A stretch of 64,000 nucleotides of DNA from Fructobacillus tropaeoli. Its GTDB lineage: Bacteria; Bacillota; Bacilli; Lactobacillales; Lactobacillaceae. The notes under the pieces are model-generated. The model made no database searches. It was not told where the DNA came from and saw only the letters and a program-made list of their open reading frames with translations. Each line of letters opens with the position of its first letter. Position 1 is the first letter of the stretch. Shown here piece after piece: positions 47,810-55,661 of the stretch. The position numbers and the translations under genes are program-made. The stretch is taken from the NCBI RefSeq assembly GCF_001047135.2, contig NZ_DF968078.1, forward strand, positions 241,009 through 305,008. The letters are read 5' to 3'.

Positions 47810-48925
47810 TTAAACCTTGGTTAAATTAATGCCAACTTTATCTTCAATAATTTCCAAAGCCTGCATATACCGGGCATAGTAACCCGCTGGGTCATCGGGT
47901 CCACCCGGCCGATCCAAAGCCACTGCCAAATCATCATAGCCATAGTCAGCAATTACCTGCCAAAGGTGGCGATCAAATTCGGCACTTTCAATTGGATCTG
48001 CGCCGTTTAAAACAGCTACTGCTGGTGGAATGACCAAAATTAGGTCTAATTCTTCTTCTTGAATTGTATTATCAAATAGTGGTAACAATTGAGCCAAGTC
48101 ATCTTTTGGTAACCACTCCCTCGCTTCCGCCATGGTCACCATCGCATCCGTATCAAAGAAGGTCAGGCCGTTATTGGCCGGTGAATTAATTTCGGCCGAA
48201 TTGGCATCATACTGGCCCTGAATAATCCGCGAATAGTCCTTTAAGAGCAGTTCACTATCAAAGACATTTGACTTCTCCTGGTAAGTTCGTGAAAACTCTA
48301 CCGAAAAAGGCGAATTTGATGTTCGCGCTAAACGCCTGGTTAAAGTTGATTTACCTGTTTGCGGTGCCCCAACGACCAAAATCTTTTTAGCAAAATGGCG
48401 GCGGAAAACGCGGTTAATAAAGTCCCAGTTTCCCAAAGGATCATTACGAACAGCCGTTGCCGATACCTTTAAAATAGTACGATCCATTAATGAAACACGG
48501 AAATGGCCATCTTTTGGCAACATCTTTTCCAGCATTTCCTTATAGTCCGCTTCACCAGTATAAAGCGTAATCTGTGCCTCAGGGTTGACAATATTCCGTC
48601 GAATTGTCGCCGTCAACCGGTCTGTCCATTCCTGCCAACCGTTCGGCATCTGAGGAATATCATCTTCATTGATGTAATCAACCTTGATGTTGTCTTCATC
48701 ATTGAAGGCCTCCCGTAAGTAACGGAACCGTTTTTCAACCGGCAAGCCAATTTGATCTCCACGGTCGCCTGTGTACCCGGAAGTAATCACAACGACCCCA
48801 TCATTCAGGGCTGCGGCCTTATAAATTTCGGCCTGGTGCCCAATGTGCATCGGTGCCAAGGTTCCGAAAAAGACCCCAATTCGGTCACCTGTTAAGTTTG
48901 CTTTGACTAAGTTTTTCTTGACCAT
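47810..48925 (-). CDS. nadR: NadR-like bifunctional NMN adenylyltransferase / ribosylnicotinamide kinase
   Basis: 371 residues from the ATG with AGGAAG 4 bases upstream. NAD salvage from nicotinamide riboside. N-terminal nucleotidyltransferase: GVFFGTLAPMHIGHQAEIY (HxGH motif) and the late SVSATAVR-like KVSATAVRNDP. C-terminal kinase: P-loop VVGAPQTGKSTLTRRLA (near 188), and FFDTDAMVTM. It lacks the N-terminal DNA-binding domain of enterobacterial NadR, so it is an enzyme and not a repressor. Lactic acid bacteria rely on such salvage. Confidence 0.9.
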   Translation of the reverse strand: MVKKNLVKANLTGDRIGVFFGTLAPMHIGHQAEIYKAAALNDGVVVITSGYTGDRGDQIGLPVEKRFRYLREAFNDEDNIKVDYINEDDIPQMPNGWQEWTDRLTATIRRNIVNPEAQITLYTGEADYKEMLEKMLPKDGHFRVSLMDRTILKVSATAVRNDPLGNWDFINRVFRRHFAKKILVVGAPQTGKSTLTRRLARTSNSPFSVEFSRTYQEKSNVFDSELLLKDYSRIIQGQYDANSAEINSPANNGLTFFDTDAMVTMAEAREWLPKDDLAQLLPLFDNTIQEEELDLILVIPPAVAVLNGADPIESAEFDRHLWQVIADYGYDDLAVALDRPGGPDDPAGYYARYMQALEIIEDKVGINLTKV

Positions 48926-48991
48926 CAGTCTTCCTAACATCTATCTTATCAAACACTTCACTGGAAAAATCAGCCAGTGCATATTACCTCT

Positions 48992-49000
48992 ATTATACCA
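48992..49000 (-). promoter_or_regulatory. Extended -10 of nadR
   Basis: Minus strand TTTGGTATAAT, an extended -10 (TGGTATAAT), about 66 bp before the nadR start. No good -35 box at 17 bp. Confidence 0.5.
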
Positions 49001-49148
49001 AAGATAGTCAAGGGGGTTGTTGAATGGCAATTTACGTTTAGTCGCTATAAACACATCATGAACATTATCTTAATCGTAAACTATAGCCATAAAACCAAGA
49101 CTCTTCAGAAATTTTGATAGAAAAGAACCACCACTTTTTAATAAAGAA

Positions 49149-49180
49149 AAGAATCAAGCAACTTGATATGCCTGATTCTT
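49149..49180 (-). terminator. Terminator after the PH-like gene
   Basis: Minus strand AAGAATCA(GGC)...(GCT)TGATTCTTTTC with an internal mismatch. It lies 30 bp after the stop. Confidence 0.75.
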
Positions 49181-49210
49181 AGTATAAATGCCTACTGCTA
49201 GCTAAAAACA

Positions 49211-49558
49211 TTACAGTTGATTATTAATCGATTGAACTAGCTGTTCAGGATTTTTTACGCCTAAAACTAAACGATCATATTTTTCATTCTGCAATTGAAT
49301 AACTACGGGTATCTCGTTAGCCTTAACATTATAAAAAGTAGTTTCGTTATTTTGATGAAAACTTCCACCCCAATAATTGGCAGTGTGCGTTCCGCCCGCA
49401 CGTAATCCCTTAGGATCAGCTAAAATACCACTGTCTAATGACGCACCGGCGACATGGGTAATGGGAAAAATTAGATGTGTTTTAAGGGTTGTCAACTTAT
49501 TCAATCCCACTGGCTCTACCACGAGCTGATTCTGTTGAATATAAACGCGATTTTCCAT
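49211..49558 (-). CDS. Unrecognised protein, possibly a PH-like domain
   Basis: 115 residues from MENRVYIQQNQ (a second ATG lies one codon upstream). No signal peptide or membrane helix. Beta-rich with a C-terminal helix (NPEQLVQSINNQL) that ends like the C-terminal helix of bacterial PH-like domains; the middle has GLRAGGTHTANYWGGSF. I do not recognise a function. GGAGGTGAA at the end of the upstream TetR-like gene is its ribosome site, and the genes overlap, so the regulator and this protein are made together. Confidence 0.6.
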   Translation of the reverse strand: MENRVYIQQNQLVVEPVGLNKLTTLKTHLIFPITHVAGASLDSGILADPKGLRAGGTHTANYWGGSFHQNNETTFYNVKANEIPVVIQLQNEKYDRLVLGVKNPEQLVQSINNQL

Positions 49559-49926
49559 CATTTCACCTCCGTTATTCCACTCTCTCTTAATACAATTTGA
49601 CCTAGTTTTTCCGTGACCGCTTGATAAGACTGATGATGATACCACTGATTTATGATTTCAAAAACTCGCTTACTTTGATTAGTAAGTTCGATCATTGCAA
49701 TCAAAATTAAGTGCCAGCTTTCCTCACTTTCCTTTTCAAGACTATCTGATAGGGCCGCAATGAACATCCCCTCCTTACTGCCAAAGGTACTGTATAAACT
49801 ACCACGCAGTAACCCCGTCGCTTGCACTAAGTCATCCAGAGAAGTCGCATTATAACCTTTTTGAATAAATACTCGCTGTATTTGTCCTATTGTTTCAACC
49901 GTATCAAATTTTTTATTTCGTCCCAT
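49558..49926 (-). CDS. TetR-family transcriptional regulator
   Basis: 122 residues, shorter than the 190 typical of TetR. The HTH is clear at residues 20-45 (GYNATSLDDLVQATGLLRGSLY, then FGSKEGMF). The ligand-binding domain is reduced to about 70 residues. A strong promoter overlaps an inverted repeat just upstream, implying autorepression. The -10 box ends 6 bases before the ATG, so the mRNA should be leaderless. Downstream gene overlaps its stop. Confidence 0.88.
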   Translation of the reverse strand: MGRNKKFDTVETIGQIQRVFIQKGYNATSLDDLVQATGLLRGSLYSTFGSKEGMFIAALSDSLEKESEESWHLILIAMIELTNQSKRVFEIINQWYHHQSYQAVTEKLGQIVLRESGITEVK

Positions 49927-49932
49927 GGCTGT

Positions 49933-49968
49933 ATTATAACTCTTTTTTGACTAATTGGTCAAAAATAT
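49933..49968 (-). promoter_or_regulatory. Promoter and operator of the TetR gene
   Basis: Minus strand TTGACC, 18 bp, TATAAT (49938-49933). The -35 box lies inside the palindrome TTTTTGAC-TAATTG-GTCAAAAA (49944-49965), a plausible TetR operator that would block RNA polymerase. Confidence 0.8.
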
Positions 49969-50000
49969 TCACTGATTTTAAAGTGTAATTTCCACACTAA

Positions 50001-50038
50001 AAAAGACAGCAATGGCATGCGCACCCTTGCTGTCTTTT
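50001..50038. terminator. Terminator of pdxT
   Basis: AAAAGACAGCAA...TTGCTGTCTTTT with a 14-base loop, symmetrical A/T tails, downstream of pdxT and upstream of the TetR promoter. Confidence 0.9.
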
Positions 50039-50073
50039 AAATTGATTGTATCGTTCCTTGATTCCAATCAGGT

Positions 50074-50625
50074 TTATGCGCTGACCATCTCCAAGAAAAG
50101 TTGGTGCATCCGAGTATCATCAGACAATTCTGGATGGAATGACGTTGCCAAAATCTTACCATGTTTAACGGCAATAATCCGGTCATCGTCAATCTTTGCC
50201 AATACTTCGACGTCATCTGCTACCTGCTTTAAATAAGGAGCACGGATGAAGATGCCGGGAAATGGTTGATCAAAACCGGCCACATCGATATCAGCTTGGA
50301 AGCTATCCTTTTGTCGGCCAAAACCGTTCCGTTCCACTTCGCCTTCAATACCAGCCAAAGCATCCGAACGAGATAAGAGTACCAAACCAGCACAAGTTCC
50401 AAAGATTGGCAATCCTGCTGCCACCTTCTCCTGAAGGGGCTTTAACAAATCAAACTTGAGCAACAGGTTCATAATTGCCGTACTCTCGCCACCAGGAATA
50501 ATCAAGCCATCGACCTGATTTAAGTCTTCCTCTGAGAGCACCTTTTTCCCTGTTACACCACACTGAGCAAGCATTTGGATATGCTCGTCAACAGCGCCTT
50601 GTAAATCTAAAACACCAATTACCAT
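50074..50625 (-). CDS. pdxT: Pyridoxal 5'-phosphate synthase glutaminase subunit PdxT
   Basis: 183 residues. Supplies ammonia from glutamine to PdxS. Class I glutaminase triad: Cys in FGTCAGLVLL (near 78) and His/Glu in FHPELSDD (near 168). GGESTAI near 46 is also typical. 24 bp after pdxS. Confidence 0.96.
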   Translation of the reverse strand: MVIGVLDLQGAVDEHIQMLAQCGVTGKKVLSEEDLNQVDGLIIPGGESTAIMNLLLKFDLLKPLQEKVAAGLPIFGTCAGLVLLSRSDALAGIEGEVERNGFGRQKDSFQADIDVAGFDQPFPGIFIRAPYLKQVADDVEVLAKIDDDRIIAVKHGKILATSFHPELSDDTRMHQLFLEMVSA

Positions 50626-50649
50626 TTGCTTGCTCCTTTTTTCAATCGA

Positions 50650-51534
50650 TTAGATTCCGCGAGGAGCCATCTTGTCTTCGTCGTGCAAAGTTGCCGTATC
50701 GATTCCCTTCATTGGGGCACCCAAGTTCTTGGAAACTTCAGCAATCAAGTGGTAGTCAGTTGGGTTCGCAGTTGCAGTCACAATTGCCTTGGCAAACTTA
50801 GCTGGGTTTTCTGATTTGAAAATACCAGAACCTACAAAGACCCCATCGGCACCAAGGTTCATCATCAAAGCAGCGTCGGCTGGTGTTGAAATCCCACCGG
50901 CAGCAAAGTTAACCACTGGCAGCTTGCCAGTTTCATGGATTTCTTGAACCAAGTCCAATGGTGCCCGCAAGTCACGCGCAATGGCCATCAAATGTTCGGG
51001 CTTTTCGTTTTGAATGTGGCGAATTTGTTCGTTCACCTTTTGCATGTGACGAACAGCTTCGACAACATCCCCCGTACCGGGTTCACCCTTCGTCCGTAAC
51101 ATTGAAGCACCTTCACCGATTCGACGCAATGCTTCTCCAAGGTCACGGCAACCACAAACAAATGGCACTGTAAATTCATTCTTAGCAATGTGGAAGTTGT
51201 CATCGGCTGGCGTCAACACTTCACTTTCATCGATGTAGTCCACACCGATACTTTCCAAAACGTGGGCTTCAGCAATATGACCGATACGAGCCTTGGCCAT
51301 TACAGGGATTGAAACAGCAGCCATGATTTCTTCAATCATCGCTGGATCTGACATCCGCGCAACTCCCCCAGCAGCACGAATATCCGATGGTACTCGTTCC
51401 AAGGCCATCACAGCAACAGCGCCGGCTTCTTCAGCAATCTTTGCCTGTTCAACGTTGGCGACATCCATGATGACCCCACCCTTTTGCATCTGCGCCATAC
51501 CACGCTTGACCGTTGTTGATCCAGTTTCCTTCAT
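50650..51534 (-). CDS. pdxS: Pyridoxal 5'-phosphate synthase subunit PdxS
   Basis: 294 residues. Builds PLP from ribose-5-P, glyceraldehyde-3-P and ammonia. Very conserved: [66 protein letters not shown] and [17 protein letters not shown]. No MocR-type PdxR regulator is adjacent. Confidence 0.98.
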   Translation of the reverse strand: MKETGSTTVKRGMAQMQKGGVIMDVANVEQAKIAEEAGAVAVMALERVPSDIRAAGGVARMSDPAMIEEIMAAVSIPVMAKARIGHIAEAHVLESIGVDYIDESEVLTPADDNFHIAKNEFTVPFVCGCRDLGEALRRIGEGASMLRTKGEPGTGDVVEAVRHMQKVNEQIRHIQNEKPEHLMAIARDLRAPLDLVQEIHETGKLPVVNFAAGGISTPADAALMMNLGADGVFVGSGIFKSENPAKFAKAIVTATANPTDYHLIAEVSKNLGAPMKGIDTATLHDEDKMAPRGI

Positions 51535-51924
51535 GACAATACATCCTCCACAATCTATTCTAATAAAATGATTAAAAAATAAATTTCCAAAATCAGTAAA
51601 ACCGAACTATTGGATAGAACGATTATACCATAACGGAAATTAATCTTAATGTTATTCTCATTACACTTTCATTTAAGCAATATGGAAACATTCAGAACTT
51701 TAAAAATGATAAAAAGATTAAAAAAATAACCAAGAGTAGCCGAAATCCGATTAAAACCTCTGATTTAAATTGGAATAGTTCTTTTTATGCAAGAAATTTA
51801 TTGGTTATCTTTCTATTTTTAACCACTTTTTCAACAATAAAGACCAAATAGTAAAATCCATCCCCTTTTTTCCTTGATTTGTTTTACAGTGAATTTAACA
51901 AAACCGTGTCAAAAGGAAAAACCA
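51535..51924. promoter_or_regulatory. Divergent 390-bp region pdxS / LytTR gene
   Basis: AT-rich. An extended -10 for pdxS (TGGTATAAT on the minus strand, 51630-51622) is the only convincing promoter element. No ORF, no T-box or known riboswitch core seen. The rest (51650-51870) shows long A/T runs only. Confidence 0.5.
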
Positions 51925-52372
51925 ATGAAAGTATCCACTAAAATTGATCAAAATGCTCAGACACCCAATATCGTTATTTTCGCTAAACAGAAAACGGCCA
52001 AAATTGTCTACCTAGAGCACGAAATTCAAAGCGTTATCAATCACAGTAGCCTCTTTGTCAAAAATCAAGAGGATTACCAACAAATTGAACTGCCCAACAT
52101 CGACCGTTTTTACACGGAAGAGCATGCGATTTATTGCCAAGTCAACGGTCAGCACTATAAAACGCAAAAACGAATTTATGAGCTAGCCGACTTTTTACCA
52201 GAGAGCTTATTTATTCATTCAAATTTCTCAGTCCGAAATCATTAATCGTCACTTCATTCAATGCTTTCGACTTAGTAAAACGGGCGCCTATGAAGTTATC
52301 TTACGAGATGGTCAAACTACTTTTGCTTCAAGGCGGTACATGCGACGCATCAAAAAGGAGAAGCTATTATGA
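51925..52372 (+). pseudogene. LytTR-family regulator, single frameshift
   Basis: Frame 1 runs from the ATG at 51925 (AAAGGA upstream) to a stop at 52245: an N-terminal segment (MKVSTKIDQNAQTPNIVIFA) and the first half of a LytTR domain. The second half continues in the +1 frame, roughly from 52208 to the TGA at 52370-52372, reading LFIQISQSEIINRHFIQ then LRDGQTTFASRRYMRRIKK. Joined, the product would be about 148 residues, the normal length of LytTR regulators paired with DUF3021. One extra base near 52200-52212 explains it. The reconstituted end overlaps the next ATG (ATGA). Confidence 0.85.
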
Positions 52373-52806
52373 AAATTTTAAAAAAAATTGTATTGGGCGC
52401 TAGTGTAGGAATTAATATTGGTCTTTTGTTTGCTGTTTCTTTCTCATATGCCTACCAATTACCCAACTTAGTCGCCTCCGGTCCAACCTTTACAAATCAC
52501 TTTCACCGACCACTCACTGCTTTAGTATGTTCCATCGTTCTTTGGGCACTCATGGGCATCCTCTTTTCTCTTTCCGATACAATTTTTCAAAATGATCACC
52601 TGAGCATTACCCGTCGAACAGTCGAACACTTTTCAGTGACTTACGTTGGATTCACGATTTTGGCTATTTTGGCGGGTTGGTTTCCCCTTTCCCTTCCGTG
52701 GTTGGCATTTTACACACTGATTTATCTGATTATCTGGCTAATTTCCATGGCTCAAGCGAAAAAATTAGTTCGTGAGCTGAACGAAAACTTCAAATCAACC
52801 CGTTAA
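52369..52806 (+). CDS. DUF3021-family membrane protein
   Basis: 145 residues with four membrane helices (about 8-28, 43-65, 80-102, 105-128). DUF3021 proteins are partners of LytTR regulators in Gram-positives and are thought to antagonise them, in some cases for competence or bacteriocin control. The pairing is by adjacency and a 4-base overlap with the frameshifted regulator. The frame itself is intact. Confidence 0.85.
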   Translation: MKILKKIVLGASVGINIGLLFAVSFSYAYQLPNLVASGPTFTNHFHRPLTALVCSIVLWALMGILFSLSDTIFQNDHLSITRRTVEHFSVTYVGFTILAILAGWFPLSLPWLAFYTLIYLIIWLISMAQAKKLVRELNENFKSTR

Positions 52807-52810
52807 CCAA

Positions 52811-52847
52811 AAAGGAGTTGCCCATTAGAGCAACTCCTTTATTTTTT
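52811..52847 (+). terminator. Terminator of the LytTR/DUF3021 unit
   Basis: AAAGGAGTTGC...GCAACTCCTTT, then ATTTTTTT. Also positioned to end the minus-strand gene that follows. Confidence 0.93.
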
Positions 52848-53060
52848 TCGGTTAACAAACTTCGTCCATAACCAGCTGAGGACCATTAGCACTGCAAAGC
52901 CAGCCACATTAACCACCAAACTATTCAGCCAGCCAAGAAAAGATTGACCAGACGAAAATAAGTTCACTAATAAAATGTAAATAATATTGAGAACAGTCAC
53001 CAAAACGATTGCGGCTGTTCGTGGATAGAGAATGGTCAGTTCGGTTATCTTATTTTTCAT
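52839..53060 (-). CDS. Small two-helix membrane protein
   Basis: 73 residues, two membrane helices (about 14-34 and 45-66), basic ends (MKNK and FVNRKK). No recognised family with confidence; resembles the many small two-helix proteins of lactobacilli. Its layout matches the protein at 56374-56577 (helix pair, Trp in the second helix, basic C-terminus K-K-x-R-K-K/N-R-K-K). Confidence 0.6.
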   Translation of the reverse strand: MKNKITELTILYPRTAAIVLVTVLNIIYILLVNLFSSGQSFLGWLNSLVVNVAGFAVLMVLSWLWTKFVNRKK

Positions 53061-53129
53061 GTCGAATTATTCCTTTTCTTTCCCATTCATTGTAGCCAAT
53101 CTCCTATATTTTTACAAAAAGGCAATAAA

Positions 53130-53153
53130 AAAACGCCCCGAACGGGCGTTTTA
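53130..53153 (-). terminator. Terminator of the 45-residue gene
   Basis: Minus strand AAAACGCCC-GTTC-GGGGCGTTTTTTT, overlapping the region just after the stop. Confidence 0.85.
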
Positions 53154-53155
53154 GC

Positions 53156-53293
53156 TTACTTTTCGTCAGCCTTCTCACGACTCTCGTGCGATGACTTAAC
53201 GAACTCTGATTGCTTTTCTAGGCGTTCATCTTGGCGCTTAGCATCTTCAACTTCGCGGGCATCAGCCGCTTCAAATTCATGCTTTTTTTCCAT
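53156..53293 (-). CDS. Very small highly charged protein
   Basis: 45 residues, almost entirely Glu, Lys, Arg, Asp, Ala and Ser, predicted helical. A strong GGGGGAAAT lies 7 bases before the ATG and a terminator follows, which argues that it is real. It shares the core (R)-x-VEDAKxxDxR with the upstream gene at 53315-53509, so the two are likely duplicates. Function unknown; composition suggests a soluble stress or chaperone-like helix. Confidence 0.65.
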   Translation of the reverse strand: MEKKHEFEAADAREVEDAKRQDERLEKQSEFVKSSHESREKADEK

Positions 53294-53314
53294 AATGATT
53301 TCCCCCGATTATGC

Positions 53315-53509
53315 TTATTGACCTTCGAATTCTTTCTTTTCGTTCTCGAATTCCTCGTTGTCGTAGCGAGCATCCTTATGCTTAGCATCCTCAACACGGG
53401 TATTTGCCTTCTCTTCATGGGCTTCAGCGGCGTGTTCTTGAGCTTGCTTATTCTTTGCCTCTTCAAAAGATTCGCGGTTCTCTTTTGAACCATCACGTAA
53501 TGTTGCCAT
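53315..53509 (-). CDS. Small highly charged protein, relative of its neighbour
   Basis: 64 residues, with long stretches of Glu/Lys/Ala/Asn/Gln; predicted all helical, no membrane helix. AAGGGGGAATTAAGG precedes the ATG. The core NTRVEDAKHKDARYDNEEF is matched by AREVEDAKRQDERLEKQSEF in the downstream gene 21 bp away. Unknown function. The pair probably forms one operon ending at 53130-53153. Confidence 0.7.
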   Translation of the reverse strand: MATLRDGSKENRESFEEAKNKQAQEHAAEAHEEKANTRVEDAKHKDARYDNEEFENEKKEFEGQ

Positions 53510-53661
53510 CCTTAATTCCCCCTTTTCAATATATTACGATTATAATACTATCATGACAAATTTTAAAGACAAATGTTAAAAAATTCTAGTATTGGTTTTT
53601 TCCTGCTAAGTTCATGAAAAATCAGTCCCGCTCGACCCACCAGCTTTAGCAACCCCAAATA
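53510..53661. other. Intergenic between the charged-protein operon and EamA gene
   Basis: About 150 bp holding the promoter of the charged-protein pair. A TATAAT-like ATTATAATACTATCATG complement lies near 53540-53555. No other feature seen. Confidence 0.4.
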
Positions 53662-53693
53662 AAAAATCAGCCACTAGATCACGGCTGATTTTT
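53662..53693. terminator. Terminator built from an inverted pair of AAATCAG words
   Basis: AAAAATCAGCC-ACTAGATCAC-GGCTGATTTTT, symmetrical, just after the EamA stop. Confidence 0.93.
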
Positions 53694-53699
53694 CATTAT

Positions 53700-54611
53700 T
53701 TAAGAAGCATGCGCACTTCGTTGCGGCTTCTGTAGCAAAACCACGCTCACGATTAACAAGATTCCCAGTACTTCAACCAGGCCTAGGTTCTGCCCAAGGA
53801 AAAGAACTGAGAACAGCGCCGCCGTCAGCGGTTCAAACGATCCTAAAATCTGTGCAATCGTGGCTGATAGGAACTTCAGGCTATTGATATAGCACAGGCA
53901 GGCCACAAATGTACCAACAATAACGATAAAGAGTACGTTTGCCCACTGCCAATTCGTTAATTGATAAAACGAATGATCACGGAAGCTAGCCGGTAGCAAT
54001 GGCAAACTACCCAGAAGCATTCCCCAACCAACAACCACGCTCGTTGGGTATTCCTTTAACAAAGGCTTTGGCAGTAAGCTATAGGCTACCTGACCAACGC
54101 CGGACATCAGCCCCCAAAAGATGGCCCAGATTGAGACAACGAACATCGATAAGTTGCCGTTCGTAATTAATAGGATTGTGCCAGAAAAGCTAATCACAAT
54201 CGCTAGTGTCTCCAAACGATTTGGCCGATGATGCCAGGCAATCATCATAAAAATCAGCGTAAGCGTTGGGCTCAAGAACTGCAGTGCCGCGGCCGTCGCG
54301 ACGTTGCCATAGCTAATCGACAAAAAATAGGACAATTGTGATGGCAAAAAGCCAAAGAGACTAAATAATAAAAGCCGGTTTCGGGTCCGCTTCTGCTGCC
54401 AAATACCCAAAACGAGCTGACGACTACTCGACTGAGTCAGAGCGGTCAATAGGCACAGGACGCCACCAACAAAGAGTCGTAAGCCAACCAGGCTCACAGG
54501 GTGAACTGCGGTATGATGAAATAAATATTGACTCGCGACCCCACTGATTCCCCAGCACGATGCCCCCAATATCGCAAAAAGAATGCCAACTTGTTTTTTC
54601 GTATTATTCAT
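53700..54611 (-). CDS. EamA/DMT-family transporter
   Basis: 303 residues from MNNTKKQVG (GAGGAAG upstream). Ten membrane helices in two EamA repeats; first repeat LFAILGASCWGISGVASQYL, second opens near 155. Drug/metabolite transporter superfamily, probably exporting a small metabolite; the substrate cannot be told. Divergent from a LysR-type regulator, which probably controls it through the shared box at 54654-54680. Confidence 0.9.
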   Translation of the reverse strand: MNNTKKQVGILFAILGASCWGISGVASQYLFHHTAVHPVSLVGLRLFVGGVLCLLTALTQSSSRQLVLGIWQQKRTRNRLLLFSLFGFLPSQLSYFLSISYGNVATAAALQFLSPTLTLIFMMIAWHHRPNRLETLAIVISFSGTILLITNGNLSMFVVSIWAIFWGLMSGVGQVAYSLLPKPLLKEYPTSVVVGWGMLLGSLPLLPASFRDHSFYQLTNWQWANVLFIVIVGTFVACLCYINSLKFLSATIAQILGSFEPLTAALFSVLFLGQNLGLVEVLGILLIVSVVLLQKPQRSAHAS

Positions 54612-54653
54612 GTGTTCTTCCTCTTTAACTAATATAAAATAGAATCGGTTATA

Positions 54654-54680
54654 ATTGAAATTGATAATTTTTATTTCAAT
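54654..54680. promoter_or_regulatory. LysR-type operator between EamA and LysR genes
   Basis: Perfect 8-bp inverted repeat ATTGAAAT-N11-ATTTCAAT, an ideal T-N11-A LysR box. A TATAAT (54650-54655) overlaps its left end and would be the lysR -10, which fits autorepression. The box lies 43 bp from the EamA start and 13 bp before the lysR start. Confidence 0.85.
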
Positions 54681-54693
54681 ATAAGGAGAACTT

Positions 54694-55557
54694 ATGAATA
54701 ATTTTTTGGCATTAAAAATCATTTTAGAACAGCAAAATATCACCAAGGCGGCCAAAATTTTAGGCTATACCCAACCTGCCGTCACCCAAATGATTGCTAG
54801 CCTTGAAAACGACCTAGGCTTTCCCTTATTGATCAAAAAGCATCGGCAAATCAGCTTAACGCCCGAGGGCGAACGCATCTTTCCGTTTATCAACCAGCTG
54901 CTCAATGACTACCAGGCACTCGAGGAACAAAAGCAAGAGATTCAGGGCGAAAGTACCGTCATCAAAATTGCCACGATTCCCAGTATTTCCCAACAGTGGT
55001 TGCCAAAGCTAATCGCGAACTTCCAAAAACAGTTTGAGAACATTGAATTTGCCATTATCCAGGGTGACGGGACCAGTATTCCCAACTGGATTGAAAATGG
55101 GGAGGCCGATATTGGCTTCGTTAACGGCGATGTCACCGAGAACGGGTTAGTTATCCAACACCAGGTTCTCAAGGCGATTTTACCGTTACCACTTGCTGAA
55201 AATTTTCCAGACAATCAGCCCATTCCCCTCGCTGATTTGACCAACTACGACTATATCCTCCTCGAAGAAGGTCTCTTTAGTGAATCGGTCTCGGAGTTCC
55301 AAAAGATTGGGATTGAACCCAAGATGAAGCTGCGGCTACACGATAGCTTTTCAACCATCCTAATGGTCGAACAAGGCCTAGGCTACAGCATCATGCCCAT
55401 GGATGAAGAAACCGAGTCGCTCTATCAAATCAAATCATTCGATACGGTACCGACCATCAGTCGGTCGATCAGCCTGTTACAAAAAAATGATGGGCTGCTC
55501 ACCAACGGCGCGAAAAACTTCGTTAAGTTCGTTCAAACACACCGAAATGCCCTGTAA
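54694..55557 (+). CDS. LysR-type transcriptional regulator
   Basis: 287 residues. N-terminal HTH at about 15-45 (QQNITKAAKILGYTQPAVTQ, then IASLENDLGFPLL), then a periplasmic-binding-type effector domain (VIKIATIPSISQQWLPKLI). AAGGAGAAC precedes the ATG. Divergent from the EamA transporter gene, the standard arrangement of regulator and target. Confidence 0.94.
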   Translation: MNNFLALKIILEQQNITKAAKILGYTQPAVTQMIASLENDLGFPLLIKKHRQISLTPEGERIFPFINQLLNDYQALEEQKQEIQGESTVIKIATIPSISQQWLPKLIANFQKQFENIEFAIIQGDGTSIPNWIENGEADIGFVNGDVTENGLVIQHQVLKAILPLPLAENFPDNQPIPLADLTNYDYILLEEGLFSESVSEFQKIGIEPKMKLRLHDSFSTILMVEQGLGYSIMPMDEETESLYQIKSFDTVPTISRSISLLQKNDGLLTNGAKNFVKFVQTHRNAL

Positions 55558-55584
55558 TCGAGCGGACTCCCCCCTATTGTCCAG

Positions 55585-55626
55585 GAGTAAAAAAGTCTAT
55601 ACTGTGAGTAAAAAAGTCTATACTGT
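55585..55626 (+). repeat. Perfect tandem 21-bp direct repeat
   Basis: Two identical copies of GAGTAAAAAAGTCTATACTGT back to back (55585-55605 and 55606-55626), 36 bp upstream of the TMEM175-like gene. Each copy contains TATACT, a good -10 hexamer. Spacing equals two helical turns, as expected for a direct-repeat operator. A TTGTCC lies 15 bp before the first TATACT. Confidence 0.85.
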
Positions 55627-55661
55627 CACTATAATAAATCAGTTTTTGAGAGGTTATGTTT

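Noticed and set aside
51535-51700. Riboswitch upstream of pdxS
   Set aside because: No recognisable conserved core or terminator/antiterminator pair; only an extended -10 promoter was found.
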